Origin: Salegentibacter sp.
GTDB taxonomy: Bacteria > Bacteroidota > Bacteroidia > Flavobacteriales > Flavobacteriaceae
Assembly: GCA_017795085.1 (NCBI GenBank)
Contig: CP051246.1
Span: forward strand, 1 to 64,000
Direction: 5' to 3'
Length of the DNA: 64,000 bases
The notes beneath the pieces are model-generated. The model was not told where the DNA came from. It was given only the letters and a program-made list of their open reading frames with translations, and did not search any database. The first letter of the stretch is position 1, and every line of letters starts with the position of its first letter. The translations under genes and the position numbers were made by a program. Below are positions 1 through 8,545 of the stretch, in pieces.

Positions 1-1182
1 ATCTAAATTCTGTTTAGCATTTTTATAATCGTTTACAATTACATATTCCCCTTTTTCTTTATCTTTTTCGTAGCGGGGTTTACCGTCTTTATAAGGGTTT
101 TCGGGGTCTAAACCGCCATACATTTCAGAAAATTGAGGGCCGTAGAAAAGATGGGTTTCCCCATATTGTTCCCGATTGTAATAGGCTAAAAGTTCACGGG
201 CATTGTCGGGGCTGTTTTCATTGATAACCGTTGGGGCATTAGCTCTTATGGGTAACATAACCCAGCTGGAGAAACCGATAAGTATAAACAGGATACAAAG
301 AAAAAGGGTATTTAGCTGAATATAATTTTTCTTTCGGGTATAGTTAATGCCGAAATAAAATAACGCTACGATAACTATAAAAGCAATAATAGTCCCGGTG
401 TTAAACGGAAGTCCGATAGTATTGGTGAAAAACAACTCAGAAGCTGCAAAGAAAGTAAGGGTGTAGGGCAGAAGCAGTTTAAAAATAAACATCAACACCG
501 CTACCACTACAATATTGGCAATTATAAAATTTTTAACCGTAACTTTCTTGTAGTTTTTGAAAAAGTATAAAAACCCTATGGCCGGAATGGTGAGCAAGCC
601 CATAAAGTGCACCCCGAACGAAAGTCCGATAACTAATGAAATTAAAATAAGCCATCGGTTTCCCCGCGGTTTAAACATATCCCGTTCCCATAATAAACCT
701 AGATAAAACATAAGCGCCATAAGACAAGCAGCCATTGCATAAACTTCGGCCTCTACGGCGCTAAACCAAAAACTATCGGTAAACGTAAAGGCCAAAGAAC
801 CTACTAAGGCACTACCTAAAACAGCGATTTTTTTAGAAGGATTTAATTTTTCACGCGAACCGGCAATTTTCAAGATCAAAAGTGAAATAGACCAAAACAT
901 GAACAGTACAGCAAAAGCACTAGCTGCCCCGGACATAAAGTTGACCATAAGTGCGACTTGTGAATTATCTGGGGCAAACATAGAGAAAAAAGCTCCCATC
1001 ATTTGGTAGAAGGGTGCTCCGGGCGGGTGGCCTACTTCAAGGTTTGCTGAGGTAGCAATATATTCTCCGGCATCCCAAAAACTTGCTGTGGGTTCTATGG
1101 TTAACGTATAGGTGGTGAGCGCAATTAAAAATACGAGCCATCCCAGTATTTTATTCCACTTGCTAAAGCTGAAGTCTGTCAT
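1..1182 (-). CDS. DUF2723 family membrane protein, N-terminal part (runs off the window)
   Basis: The reading frame opens at an ATG (1182-1180 on the minus strand) and stays open to the window edge, giving 394 residues with no stop, so only the N-terminal part is visible. The protein is very hydrophobic, with about nine to ten membrane-spanning segments. It carries WDAGE (residues 36-40) and GHPPGAPFY (51-59), the conserved acidic and HPPG motifs of DUF2723. This family is related to the protein O-mannosyltransferase / GT-C fold. Members usually sit in the inner membrane and are inferred to use a lipid-linked sugar donor; substrate is not known. The family is normally about 1000 residues long. 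The gene points away from tRNA-Gln and has no operon partner here. Confidence 0.85.
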   Translation of the reverse strand, partial: MTDFSFSKWNKILGWLVFLIALTTYTLTIEPTASFWDAGEYIATSANLEVGHPPGAPFYQMMGAFFSMFAPDNSQVALMVNFMSGAASAFAVLFMFWSISLLILKIAGSREKLNPSKKIAVLGSALVGSLAFTFTDSFWFSAVEAEVYAMAACLMALMFYLGLLWERDMFKPRGNRWLILISLVIGLSFGVHFMGLLTIPAIGFLYFFKNYKKVTVKNFIIANIVVVAVLMFIFKLLLPYTLTFFAASELFFTNTIGLPFNTGTIIAFIVIVALFYFGINYTRKKNYIQLNTLFLCILFILIGFSSWVMLPIRANAPTVINENSPDNARELLAYYNREQYGETHLFYGPQFSEMYGGLDPENPYKDGKPRYEKDKEKGEYVIVNDYKNAKQNLD

Positions 1183-1345
1183 TTTTAGTAAAGTTCTTCG
1201 ATCTGCTGGCGAATTTACTAATAATTATAAGAATGTATTTACAACGTATGAAATTTGGCTTTATTTCTTAAAATCCTGATTTCCCTTAACATAAAACCTC
1301 CTTGTGGGAAAACAGGAAAAAATGAAGGAAATTTTTAGAAAAAGT

Positions 1346-1375
1346 TTGTGTAAATAAAACTTTGTTATAAATTTG
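1346..1375 (+). promoter_or_regulatory. Bacteroidota-type promoter of tRNA-Gln
   Basis: TTG at 1346-1348 and TAAATTTG at 1368-1375 are 19 bases apart. This is an exact match to the Bacteroidota housekeeping promoter TTG-N(17-23)-TAnnTTTG. The predicted start is near 1382, about ten bases before the mature tRNA. Confidence 0.75.
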
Positions 1376-1392
1376 CATCCGCATTACAGCAA

Positions 1393-1465
1393 TGGCCTAT
1401 GGTGTAACTGGCAACACGTCTGGTTTTGGTCCAGAAGAGTCTAGGTTCGAGCCCTAGTAGGCCAA
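1393..1465 (+). tRNA. tRNA-Gln (anticodon TTG)
   Basis: A cloverleaf can be folded by eye. The acceptor arm TGGCCTA (1393-1399) pairs fully with TAGGCCA (1458-1464). The anticodon stem CTGG/CCAG encloses the loop TTTTGGT, which puts TTG at the anticodon, reading CAA glutamine codons. The T arm contains GGTTCGAGCC. CCA is not encoded. A hairpin terminator follows directly, so this is a single-tRNA transcription unit. Confidence 0.95.
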
Positions 1466-1472
1466 CAGAATT

Positions 1473-1505
1473 AACCGGGAAGATTGATTTCTTTCCGGTT
1501 TTTTG
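1473..1505 (+). terminator. Terminator after tRNA-Gln
   Basis: AACCGGGAAGA and TCTTTCCGGTT form an 11-bp stem with one G-T pair, followed by a run of T. It lies eight bases after the tRNA. Confidence 0.8.
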
Positions 1506-1659
1506 TTTTTAAGCAAGAAGTTTATCCTGATGTGGCGTTAGTAGAATGGTAGAAATGGATCAAGCCTAATTGTTGTGTTTAGGCAAAAATTGTAGATAAT
1601 CTAGAAATGCTTTAGATTAACAGCATTGAAAGCCAAAAACATTTGAGAGGAAATTTAGT

Positions 1660-2430
1660 TTATTCTTTTACCGCAACTATCCTAATCCTTTTATAATCGG
1701 CAAACCATTTATTGTTGATCAAACATTTTTCTTTTACTTCCTCCTGTACTTCATTTTTGATATCTTCAACATGTTTTTTGTCAACTCCTTTAAAAAAGCT
1801 TTCGGCAAACATTGAAATCCAATCTTTTATTCCTGATTTTTCGTCAGCGAGTTCGGTGGGGCGGTCGTAGTGTTCTGCCAACACAACCCTAAACCCGGCC
1901 GATTCTAATGCCACGGTGTATTCGGCAATTGATGGAAAATACCATAGATTTAATTTTGACTGTTCAATATAGCCTCTTTTATTAAGAGAATCCCTTAATT
2001 GATTAACGATGGTTTCAACATTTCCTTTTCCTCCAAATTCCAACACAATTCTTCCATTTGGGTTTAAGTTTTCAAACATACAGGCTATCGCATTTTCCTG
2101 ATTTTTTATCCAGTGAAGTGTCGCGTTGGAAAAGATAGCGTCGAATTTTTTATTGAATTTAAAATTCTCAGCATTTTTCACCTGAAATTCAATGGTTTTG
2201 AATTTTGATTTTGCATCAGCAATCATTTCCGCTGATTTATCAATTCCTATAGTTTCTTTTGCAGACTCACTAATCTTGGAAGTAAGTTGTCCGGAGCCAC
2301 AGCCTAAATCTAAAATCCGTTCATAGGGTTTTGGATCCAATAACTTTAGTAAGTTTTTTCCGTAATTATAAACAAAAGAATGTTTGTTATTATAAAGTTC
2401 AGGTTGCCACCTGGCTGTTTCAGATTTCAT
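1660..2430 (-). CDS. Class I SAM-dependent methyltransferase
   Basis: A 256-residue cytosolic protein with a complete Rossmann-type methyltransferase core. Motif I is DLGCGSGQ (residues 41-48), the acidic ribose-binding strand end is GIDKS (62-66), and FSNATLHWI (100-108) is the motif-IV/post-IV region typical of the trans-aconitate methyltransferase (Tam) / UbiE-like group. The HW motif is common in Tam-like enzymes, but the substrate cannot be told from sequence. The gene is monocistronic. It lies downstream of, and on the same strand as, the small-RNA candidate at 2497-2680, but a terminator separates the two. Confidence 0.85.
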   Translation of the reverse strand: MKSETARWQPELYNNKHSFVYNYGKNLLKLLDPKPYERILDLGCGSGQLTSKISESAKETIGIDKSAEMIADAKSKFKTIEFQVKNAENFKFNKKFDAIFSNATLHWIKNQENAIACMFENLNPNGRIVLEFGGKGNVETIVNQLRDSLNKRGYIEQSKLNLWYFPSIAEYTVALESAGFRVVLAEHYDRPTELADEKSGIKDWISMFAESFFKGVDKKHVEDIKNEVQEEVKEKCLINNKWFADYKRIRIVAVKE

Positions 2431-2496
2431 TTTTACTTGTTTTAAGGCGGAAAGGCTAATTTACAGTTTCTTTTTTAGAGAAGTTTTCTTTATAAA

Positions 2497-2535
2497 CAAA
2501 AAAAGCCTCTTTCCGTTAAACGGAAAAAAGCTTCT
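2497..2535 (-). terminator. Intrinsic terminator of the small-RNA candidate
   Basis: On the minus strand a GC-containing stem (GCTTTTTTCCGT with ACGGAAAGAGGC, loop TTTA) is followed by seven T residues. The plus strand has no T run after the stem, so the terminator is directional for minus-strand transcription. That strand has no coding sequence upstream, only the small-RNA region. Confidence 0.7.
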
Positions 2536-2680
2536 CATTGGTTGCCAAAAAGCCAGTTAAGACTCATCGGCTAACTACACTATCCCGAACTAATCGGGAC
2601 AACAACACAACTATTTTTAAAATCTTTACAAAATGAGTCTTTTAGGGCATCATTTTTTGAACTTCCGCAGTAAAGCAGGC
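2497..2680 (-). ncRNA. Candidate ~180-nt structured small RNA (6S-like rod)
   Basis: A minus-strand promoter (2684-2715) and a terminator (2497-2535) frame about 180 bases without a coding frame. The inferred transcript folds as a rod. An outer TGCC/GGCA pairing (2543-2546 with 2646-2649) leads to a 9-bp stem AAGACTCAT/ATGAGTCTT (2559-2567 with 2633-2641). Next come two AT-rich unpaired sides and a 6-bp apical hairpin TCCCGA/TCGGGA (2583-2588 with 2594-2599). Length, rod shape and open central bubble resemble 6S RNA, which binds RNA polymerase, but no sequence match could be tested. An alternative is a leader/attenuator of the methyltransferase gene downstream. Confidence 0.5.
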
Positions 2681-2683
2681 CGG

Positions 2684-2715
2684 CAAATATACAATTACTA
2701 ATTATTTTCAGCCAA
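2684..2715 (-). promoter_or_regulatory. Consensus promoter of the small-RNA candidate
   Basis: On the minus strand TTG (2715-2713) and TATATTTG (2691-2684) are 21 bases apart and match TTG-N(17-23)-TAnnTTTG exactly. The predicted start is near 2678. Confidence 0.65.
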
Positions 2716-3263
2716 GTTTTTTAAAATAATTATTTGGGTTTGGGAGTAGGATGTGTGATAAATTAAAAGCTCTAGTGCAAAGCATAAGTGTGTAAATTCC
2801 AAAACTTTTCCTTCTTAATACTGTGTTGAATAATTTCATTTTGTTGGGAACTCTAAAAAAATATTGCCGGGAATTATAGGTGAATTTTATGCAATTTGAT
2901 AGTTACATCTTTAAAAAATTAATCTTTACTAAACATTTGTGGTGTTCATAACATTTTGTTTACGGTATATAATGGGGCTGGAAGTATTAAACTCCAATTA
3001 TTTTATCTCCATTCTTTTCAGGCTAAAAACCCTTTGTCTTTCTCATTCATTATTAAACAGTTTCGGTCACTATTTACAATTGAAATTAGGATGGTTTTAT
3101 TGTCTTTTGCTAATCAAATATCCCTAATAATACCCCCTTTTTGCAATTTAAACTTAGAAATATTCAGCTAACATTTAATTAAAGGAAGCACAACTTTAAA
3201 TCCAGGCTTCATTTTAAACTAAGTAAAATATTTGCAACCCCAACTTAAATCAACCAAAAAATC
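2716..3263. other. Intergenic region upstream of the SusC gene
   Basis: About 550 bases of AT-rich sequence between the small-RNA promoter and the SusC gene. I see no convincing gene: the two short open frames at 2939-3171 overlap each other, have skewed hydrophobic composition and no family resemblance. A TATTTG element near 3228-3233, about 30 bases before the SusC start, could belong to its promoter but does not match the consensus exactly. No sigma/anti-sigma or SusR-type regulator gene is present, so control of the SusCD locus must come from elsewhere. Confidence 0.5.
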
Positions 3264-6200
3264 ATGAAACAAATTTTACAGCGAATTACTTTAATAGCTT
3301 GTTTTCTTGTTGGCTGGGTTACCCAGGCCCAGGACAGGGAGGTTATCGGTATAGTATCCGATAAGGCTGGTATACCAATTCCCGGGGTTACTGTTCAGGA
3401 GAAAGATGCATCCAATGGAACGGTTACTGATTTTGATGGGGAATTTTCCCTTGCTGTTTCAGATAATAGGAATACCACCCTGGTTTTTTCCTTTTTGGGA
3501 TATGAAACTAAAGAAATTAAAATTGCCTCGCGATCTACTTTCGAAATAACCCTGGAAGAGGATTCAGAAAGCTTAGATGAAGTGGTGGTAGTTGGTTATG
3601 GTACTCAAAAAGAAGAGAACTTGGTGGGTTCTGTAAGCAAAGCGAATATCGGCGACATTCAAACCCGTCCATCGGCCGATATTGCCAGTTCGTTGCAGGG
3701 AGTGGTTCCCGGCTTAAATATTCGGTCATCTTCTGGTGGTGATCCTTCGGCTACCCCTGAAATTAATATCCGTGGTTTTAACTCCTTAAATGGAGGCTCT
3801 CCTCTTATTATTATTGATGGGATAGAAGGCGATATTGCCAATGTGAATCCAAACGACATTGAAAGTGTAACGGTTTTAAAAGATGCCGGGGCTGCGGCCA
3901 TTTATGGAGCCAGAGGTTCTTTTGGCGTGGTTTTGATTACTACTAAATCGGGAAAGGAGGGAGAGTTTAATGTTCAATATTCTAACAATACCGGTTTTAC
4001 CACCAATACCGCCCGAACAGATTTTGTGACCAATCCGGCTACTTATGCCCGTTGGGTAGATGATGCTATTGGCTCTTACCACAGTGGTTGTTATGTATGT
4101 TATGAAGATGAAGATTGGGAAATAGCCCAACAGGTTGGCAATGGTGAGCGGGAACCTTTTTATGAGCAGCAAGCTGATGGTACCTATAAATTCTTTGGTA
4201 ATACTGATTTCTACGATGTTTTGTTTAAAGATCGTCGCCCACACCAAATTAATAATATTTCTATTTCGGGAGGCTCCGATAAATTAACCGGCGTAATATC
4301 CGGTAGAACTTATGAGCGGGAAAAAATTCAGAACATCCAGGATGCTGAGATGCGCCGTTATAATCTTCAACTTAAACTAAGTGCTACCCCTTATAAGTGG
4401 TTAAAATTAACTGCTTTAAGTAGGTTTAGTAGCCGGTTTGATGAACAATACGCTGGCACCAAAAATGGTTGGGGCGATGAATTTGGCGTAAGTAAATGGC
4501 GTGATTTATTTCCAAATCATCCGGCCTTTGTAGATGGCTATGGGGTGAGTGTTGGACGAACCCGAAATGGTTATGTTGGTCGCCTTGGAGCTTTGAAAGA
4601 AGGGGCAGCACATCGGCAATGGCAGTATGAGAATCAAACTAATACCCTGGAGGCTGAAATTAAACCGGTAAAAGGCCTGGTGCTTAATATGAATTATAAC
4701 TACAAAATTGACAGGACCGATCGCACTTTCTCATATAAGCCATTTAGTTACCTCTCCGGTGAAAATTTGGAGTTAGTTGAGAATGCAGGCCTTAATCGAC
4801 ATAATGAATATCGTTGGAAAGATTATTACACGGCTATAAATATTTATGGTACCTATACCAAAGCGGTTGCAGATAAGCATAATTTTAAGCTGATGCTTGG
4901 TTTTAATCAAGAGGAATTTGACCGTGATAGAGTAGGAATGCGAATTGAAAATTTACTTACTCAAAATAAGGCTAATATCGCTTTTGGTACTGAAATGTTG
5001 GATATGACAGGTTCAACCCTGGAGTGGGCTATTCAGGGATATTTTGGTCGTTTCAATTATGATTATGACGGGAAATATTTATTGGAAGTCAATGCACGCT
5101 ACGATGGTTCGTCCCGTTTTCCGGAAGAAAACCGCTGGGGTTTGTTTCCCTCAGTTGCTGCTGGGTGGATCGTAGATAAGGAAGATTTCTGGACTGGTTC
5201 GGTAGCAGATGTGATGTCTTCCTTAAAGTTTAAAGCCTCCTACGGAAAACTGGGCAATCAGAGTGTAGGCGTAAATACCTTCCGACAGCTAATAGGCATG
5301 GGAAGAACTGCTTGGTTATTTGATGGGGAACAAAGCAATTATGCCAGGGTGCCATCGCCGCTGCCAGCTAATATTGGCTGGGAAAAAATCACTTCCACTA
5401 ATGTGGGGGTTAACCTTGGGTTTTTACAGGATAAGTTAACCACTTCAGTAGAATGGTATCAGCGCTATACACGTGATATGTACTTGCCTGGGCAACCGCT
5501 TCCGGCCGTTTTTGGAGCTTCAGAACCAAGACGAAATTATGCAGCGATGCGTAACCGGGGTTTTGAGATAACAGCCGGTTATAATGATCAATTTGAGATA
5601 TTGGGTTCGGAATTATCACTTAGCGTACAAGCTAATGTTTCTAATAACAGAGGGGTGATCACAAAATTTGATAATCCAAATGGCCTATTGAGTACATTTT
5701 GGGAAGGACAGCAGATTGGAGAGATCTGGGGTTATCGTATAGATGGTCAATTCCAATCGGATGAAGAAGCTGCTGCTTTTCAAAATGAATTTGGAAGGGA
5801 TAACCTTTTTAGAGTTTATAGAGGAATACTTGACTATGGTTCCAATGGAGATTGGAATCTTTTAAGAGGGGGTGATCTTAGATATGTAGATACCGATGGA
5901 GATGGAAGTATAGACAACGGAAATAATACGCTGGAAGACCCGGGAGATCTGGTTCCTATCGGTAATGCCATGCCACAGTTTCCTTTTGGGTTTAATATTA
6001 ATGCTTCCTGGAAAAACTTTGATGTTAATGTTATTGGCCAGGGGGTAGCGAAACAAGATTGGTATCCTAACGGGCCATTATATTGGGCAACATTCCACCG
6101 GCCTTATACCTCTTTTATAAGAAAAGACCTTCTGAACAAAGTGTGGGATCCCGAACAGCCTAATGACCCGAATAGAATATATCCTCAAAGACAAAGGGCA

Positions 6201-6536
6201 TACAATGCTTTAAGTGGTGGTCGTATGTCATACAACTATAATGATCATTTTTTAAAGAATATCGGCTATCTAAGAATCAAGAATCTTACAGTGGGTTACA
6301 CTATCCCTCCAACACTAACCAAGAAGATAAATATAAAAAGGTTAAGGATTTTTCTTAGCGGGGAGAATATGTTTACCTGGACTTTTGGAGGCCTAACTAA
6401 ATATCTGGACCCTGAAGAGGTTGGGGCGCATGTGAGCTACTCCAATCCCAATAGCGTAAGCGGAAGATCTGCAACAGATACCCAATTATATCCTATGGGT
6501 AAGACCTTTTCGGCCGGAGTGCAAATCAACCTGTAA
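3264..6536 (+). CDS. SusC/RagA family TonB-linked outer membrane transporter
   Basis: A 1090-residue outer membrane protein. A signal peptide ends near TQAQ (about residue 23). A CarboxypepD_reg-like beta-sandwich follows (about 28-100, with IPIPGVTVQEKD and the TDFDGEFSL signature). Then comes the SusC TonB-box/plug signature LDEVVVVGYGTQ, plug-domain motifs (INIRGFNSL, IYGARGSFGVVLITTK) and a long 22-strand-type barrel ending in a hydrophobic strand. It works with the SusD lipoprotein encoded 18 bases after its stop codon. Together they import a bound ligand using TonB energy. The two downstream phosphoesterase genes suggest a phosphorylated ligand such as glycerophosphodiesters; this is inference from neighbours. 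Confidence 0.93.
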   Translation: MKQILQRITLIACFLVGWVTQAQDREVIGIVSDKAGIPIPGVTVQEKDASNGTVTDFDGEFSLAVSDNRNTTLVFSFLGYETKEIKIASRSTFEITLEEDSESLDEVVVVGYGTQKEENLVGSVSKANIGDIQTRPSADIASSLQGVVPGLNIRSSSGGDPSATPEINIRGFNSLNGGSPLIIIDGIEGDIANVNPNDIESVTVLKDAGAAAIYGARGSFGVVLITTKSGKEGEFNVQYSNNTGFTTNTARTDFVTNPATYARWVDDAIGSYHSGCYVCYEDEDWEIAQQVGNGEREPFYEQQADGTYKFFGNTDFYDVLFKDRRPHQINNISISGGSDKLTGVISGRTYEREKIQNIQDAEMRRYNLQLKLSATPYKWLKLTALSRFSSRFDEQYAGTKNGWGDEFGVSKWRDLFPNHPAFVDGYGVSVGRTRNGYVGRLGALKEGAAHRQWQYENQTNTLEAEIKPVKGLVLNMNYNYKIDRTDRTFSYKPFSYLSGENLELVENAGLNRHNEYRWKDYYTAINIYGTYTKAVADKHNFKLMLGFNQEEFDRDRVGMRIENLLTQNKANIAFGTEMLDMTGSTLEWAIQGYFGRFNYDYDGKYLLEVNARYDGSSRFPEENRWGLFPSVAAGWIVDKEDFWTGSVADVMSSLKFKASYGKLGNQSVGVNTFRQLIGMGRTAWLFDGEQSNYARVPSPLPANIGWEKITSTNVGVNLGFLQDKLTTSVEWYQRYTRDMYLPGQPLPAVFGASEPRRNYAAMRNRGFEITAGYNDQFEILGSELSLSVQANVSNNRGVITKFDNPNGLLSTFWEGQQIGEIWGYRIDGQFQSDEEAAAFQNEFGRDNLFRVYRGILDYGSNGDWNLLRGGDLRYVDTDGDGSIDNGNNTLEDPGDLVPIGNAMPQFPFGFNINASWKNFDVNVIGQGVAKQDWYPNGPLYWATFHRPYTSFIRKDLLNKVWDPEQPNDPNRIYPQRQRAYNALSGGRMSYNYNDHFLKNIGYLRIKNLTVGYTIPPTLTKKINIKRLRIFLSGENMFTWTFGGLTKYLDPEEVGAHVSYSNPNSVSGRSATDTQLYPMGKTFSAGVQINL

Positions 6537-6590
6537 TTTTCCCATCATAATAGGATGGTTATCAAAATACATAAATTAATAGTGATAAAA

Positions 6591-8351
6591 ATGAAAAAAA
6601 ACATAACGAAAAGGGCGGTTCAAGTCTCCGCGATAGTGATGTTAACCTTGCTAATTGCAAGCTGTGAGGCAGATATCCTTGAACAACCACCTGGAGATGC
6701 GATAACTGCAGATGAGTTTTTTAACACCGGTGCCGATCTGGAAGCATATACTAATGATTTATATACCGTCTTGCCAACAAAATCGGTCTATATGGATGAT
6801 TCAGATTCAGATAATATTTTAGGGGTAAGTGCCGGAGACAGGTTAAGGGGCACCCGGATTGTACCTACCGATAGAGGAAGCGGTGGCTGGTCCTGGGGAC
6901 ATTTGCGTAGAATTAATTTCTTTATTGAAAATTATAACCGGGTAAATGATGAAGAAGCTAAGGCTAAATATTCGGGAATAGCGAAATTCTTTAGAGCTTA
7001 TTTCTATTACGAAAAAGTAAAACGCTTTGGCGATGTGCCTTGGTATAGTGAAGTTATTGAACAGGATGATGAAGAATTATTAACGAAACCAAGGGATTCG
7101 AGAGAACTGGTAGTGGATTCAATCTTAGCTGATATTGATTATGCTATTGCTAATATACCGGCGGAGAAAGAGTTAAATCGTATTACAAAATATACAGCAC
7201 TGCTTTTAAAAGCTCGAATTTCCCTTTTTGAAGGAACATTTAGGAAGTACCATGGAATGGGGGATTATGAACGATTTTTAGAAGGCGCATCTGCTGCTGC
7301 TAAAGAATTAATGGATTCAGGGGCGTATGAACTGTATTCCGGGGGTGGAGAAGACCAGGTGTATTTAGACCTTTTTGCCAGGGAAAACCAGGATATGACG
7401 GAGACAATCTTAGCGGTTGATTATGAATTTGGAATAAGAACGCACGATCTGGCCTACAGAATGACCGCGCCAACCCAGGGAAGATGGGGGCTTACCAAAG
7501 AGCTTGTCAATAGTTACCTAATGGCAGACGGTAGTCCTTTTACTGATCAATCTGGGTATGATACCATGGAATTTTATGAGGAGATGCAGCATCGCGATCC
7601 CAGGTTAACGCAAACTACTGCAGGACCTGATTTTACGACCTATGGCTCGGAAAATCCTGAGCCGGTAGATTTAGATATAACCAGAACAGGTTACAGGGTG
7701 ATTAAAGCCTTGCCTCCAAAAGGACCACAATGGGGCTCGGGAGGATCGATTAATGATGTGATACTTTTTCGTTATGCCGAGGCATTACTGATATACGCTG
7801 AAGCTAAAGCCGAACTGGGAACGCTTACTCAGGGCGATATAGATTTGACTGTGAATAAAATCCGACACCGGGTGGGGATGCCTGTTTTGGATATGGCAGT
7901 GGCTAATGCTAATCCAGATCCATACCAGGAAAGTCTATATGATAATATAGGCCAGGATGCTAATAAAGGAGTGATACTTGAAATCCGCCGGGAGCGCAGG
8001 ATAGAACTGGTTAATGAAGGTTTTAGGTGGAGTGATTTAATACGTTGGAAGGAAGGAAAAAAGCTGGAAGGCCCCATATTAGGGTTGTATTTTTCAAGCC
8101 TCGGGGCTCACGATTTTAATAACGATGGTGAATTTGACGTCTATGTACACGAAGGTGATGCTTCAGGTGCACCAGCCGAGGTGAGTACTATGATTAACAC
8201 TAACGAAAGACAGCTTTCTGAAGGTACATCAGGCAATCTTCTTTTATTTGAAGGTGGTTCTTTTGAAGAACCTAAGGATTACTATTATCCAATTCCAATG
8301 GAAGACCTTGAACTTAATGATAATTTAGAACAAAACCCCGGTTGGGAGTAA
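6591..8351 (+). CDS. SusD/RagB family nutrient-binding lipoprotein
   Basis: A 586-residue surface lipoprotein. I chose the ATG at 6591 over the upstream one at 6555 because it places a normal lipoprotein signal at the N terminus, with lipobox LIASC. The body shows the SusD pattern: the FNTGADLEAYTNDLY start, the TPR-like helical part (IAKFFRAYFYYEKVKRFGDVPW), and the C-terminal RYAEALLIYAEAKAELG and EIRRERRIELVNEGFRW motifs. It caps the SusC barrel and binds the imported ligand. An EF-hand-like acidic stretch (FNNDGEFDVY) near the end may bind calcium. Confidence 0.93.
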   Translation: MKKNITKRAVQVSAIVMLTLLIASCEADILEQPPGDAITADEFFNTGADLEAYTNDLYTVLPTKSVYMDDSDSDNILGVSAGDRLRGTRIVPTDRGSGGWSWGHLRRINFFIENYNRVNDEEAKAKYSGIAKFFRAYFYYEKVKRFGDVPWYSEVIEQDDEELLTKPRDSRELVVDSILADIDYAIANIPAEKELNRITKYTALLLKARISLFEGTFRKYHGMGDYERFLEGASAAAKELMDSGAYELYSGGGEDQVYLDLFARENQDMTETILAVDYEFGIRTHDLAYRMTAPTQGRWGLTKELVNSYLMADGSPFTDQSGYDTMEFYEEMQHRDPRLTQTTAGPDFTTYGSENPEPVDLDITRTGYRVIKALPPKGPQWGSGGSINDVILFRYAEALLIYAEAKAELGTLTQGDIDLTVNKIRHRVGMPVLDMAVANANPDPYQESLYDNIGQDANKGVILEIRRERRIELVNEGFRWSDLIRWKEGKKLEGPILGLYFSSLGAHDFNNDGEFDVYVHEGDASGAPAEVSTMINTNERQLSEGTSGNLLLFEGGSFEEPKDYYYPIPMEDLELNDNLEQNPGWE

Positions 8352-8417
8352 TGTTATTTTGCTTATAAAAACCCAGTAATTAAATTTTAAATGTCCGTTA
8401 TAAGTTATAATCGTATC

Positions 8418-8445
8418 GTCACCTGAACTTGATTCAGGGCCTCAT
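8418..8445 (+). repeat. Dispersed repeat, CTGAACTTGATTCAG family
   Basis: A short imperfect palindrome reading CACCTGAACTTGATTCAGG. Related copies occur at 13982-14009 and, inverted, at 20354-20385. All lie between genes. Confidence 0.6.
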
Positions 8446-8491
8446 TATAAATCTTGTTGATTTTCATTAGGTGCAGAAACAGGTTTGGCAT

Positions 8492-8530
8492 GATGCAAAA
8501 TGTACATTGTTACTAATAACGGATAATCAT
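8492..8530 (+). repeat. Dispersed repeat shared with 43509-43540
   Basis: Contains TTACTAATAACGGATAAT preceded by AAAATGTA. The same arrangement recurs at 43509-43540, between the two tandem TonB receptors. The core has a GTTA-CTAA-TAAC palindrome. It lies in the leader of the phosphoesterase gene. Confidence 0.5.
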
Positions 8531-8545
8531 AATAACTTTTATAAA

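Noticed and set aside
2583..2599. CCCGA/TCGGG palindrome as an independent terminator
   Set aside because: No T run follows, and it sits at the apex of the small-RNA fold.
2939..3171. Two overlapping short open frames (62 and 71 codons) upstream of SusC
   Set aside because: They overlap in different frames, have biased hydrophobic composition, no recognisable family and no clear promoter. Likely chance frames in AT-rich DNA.
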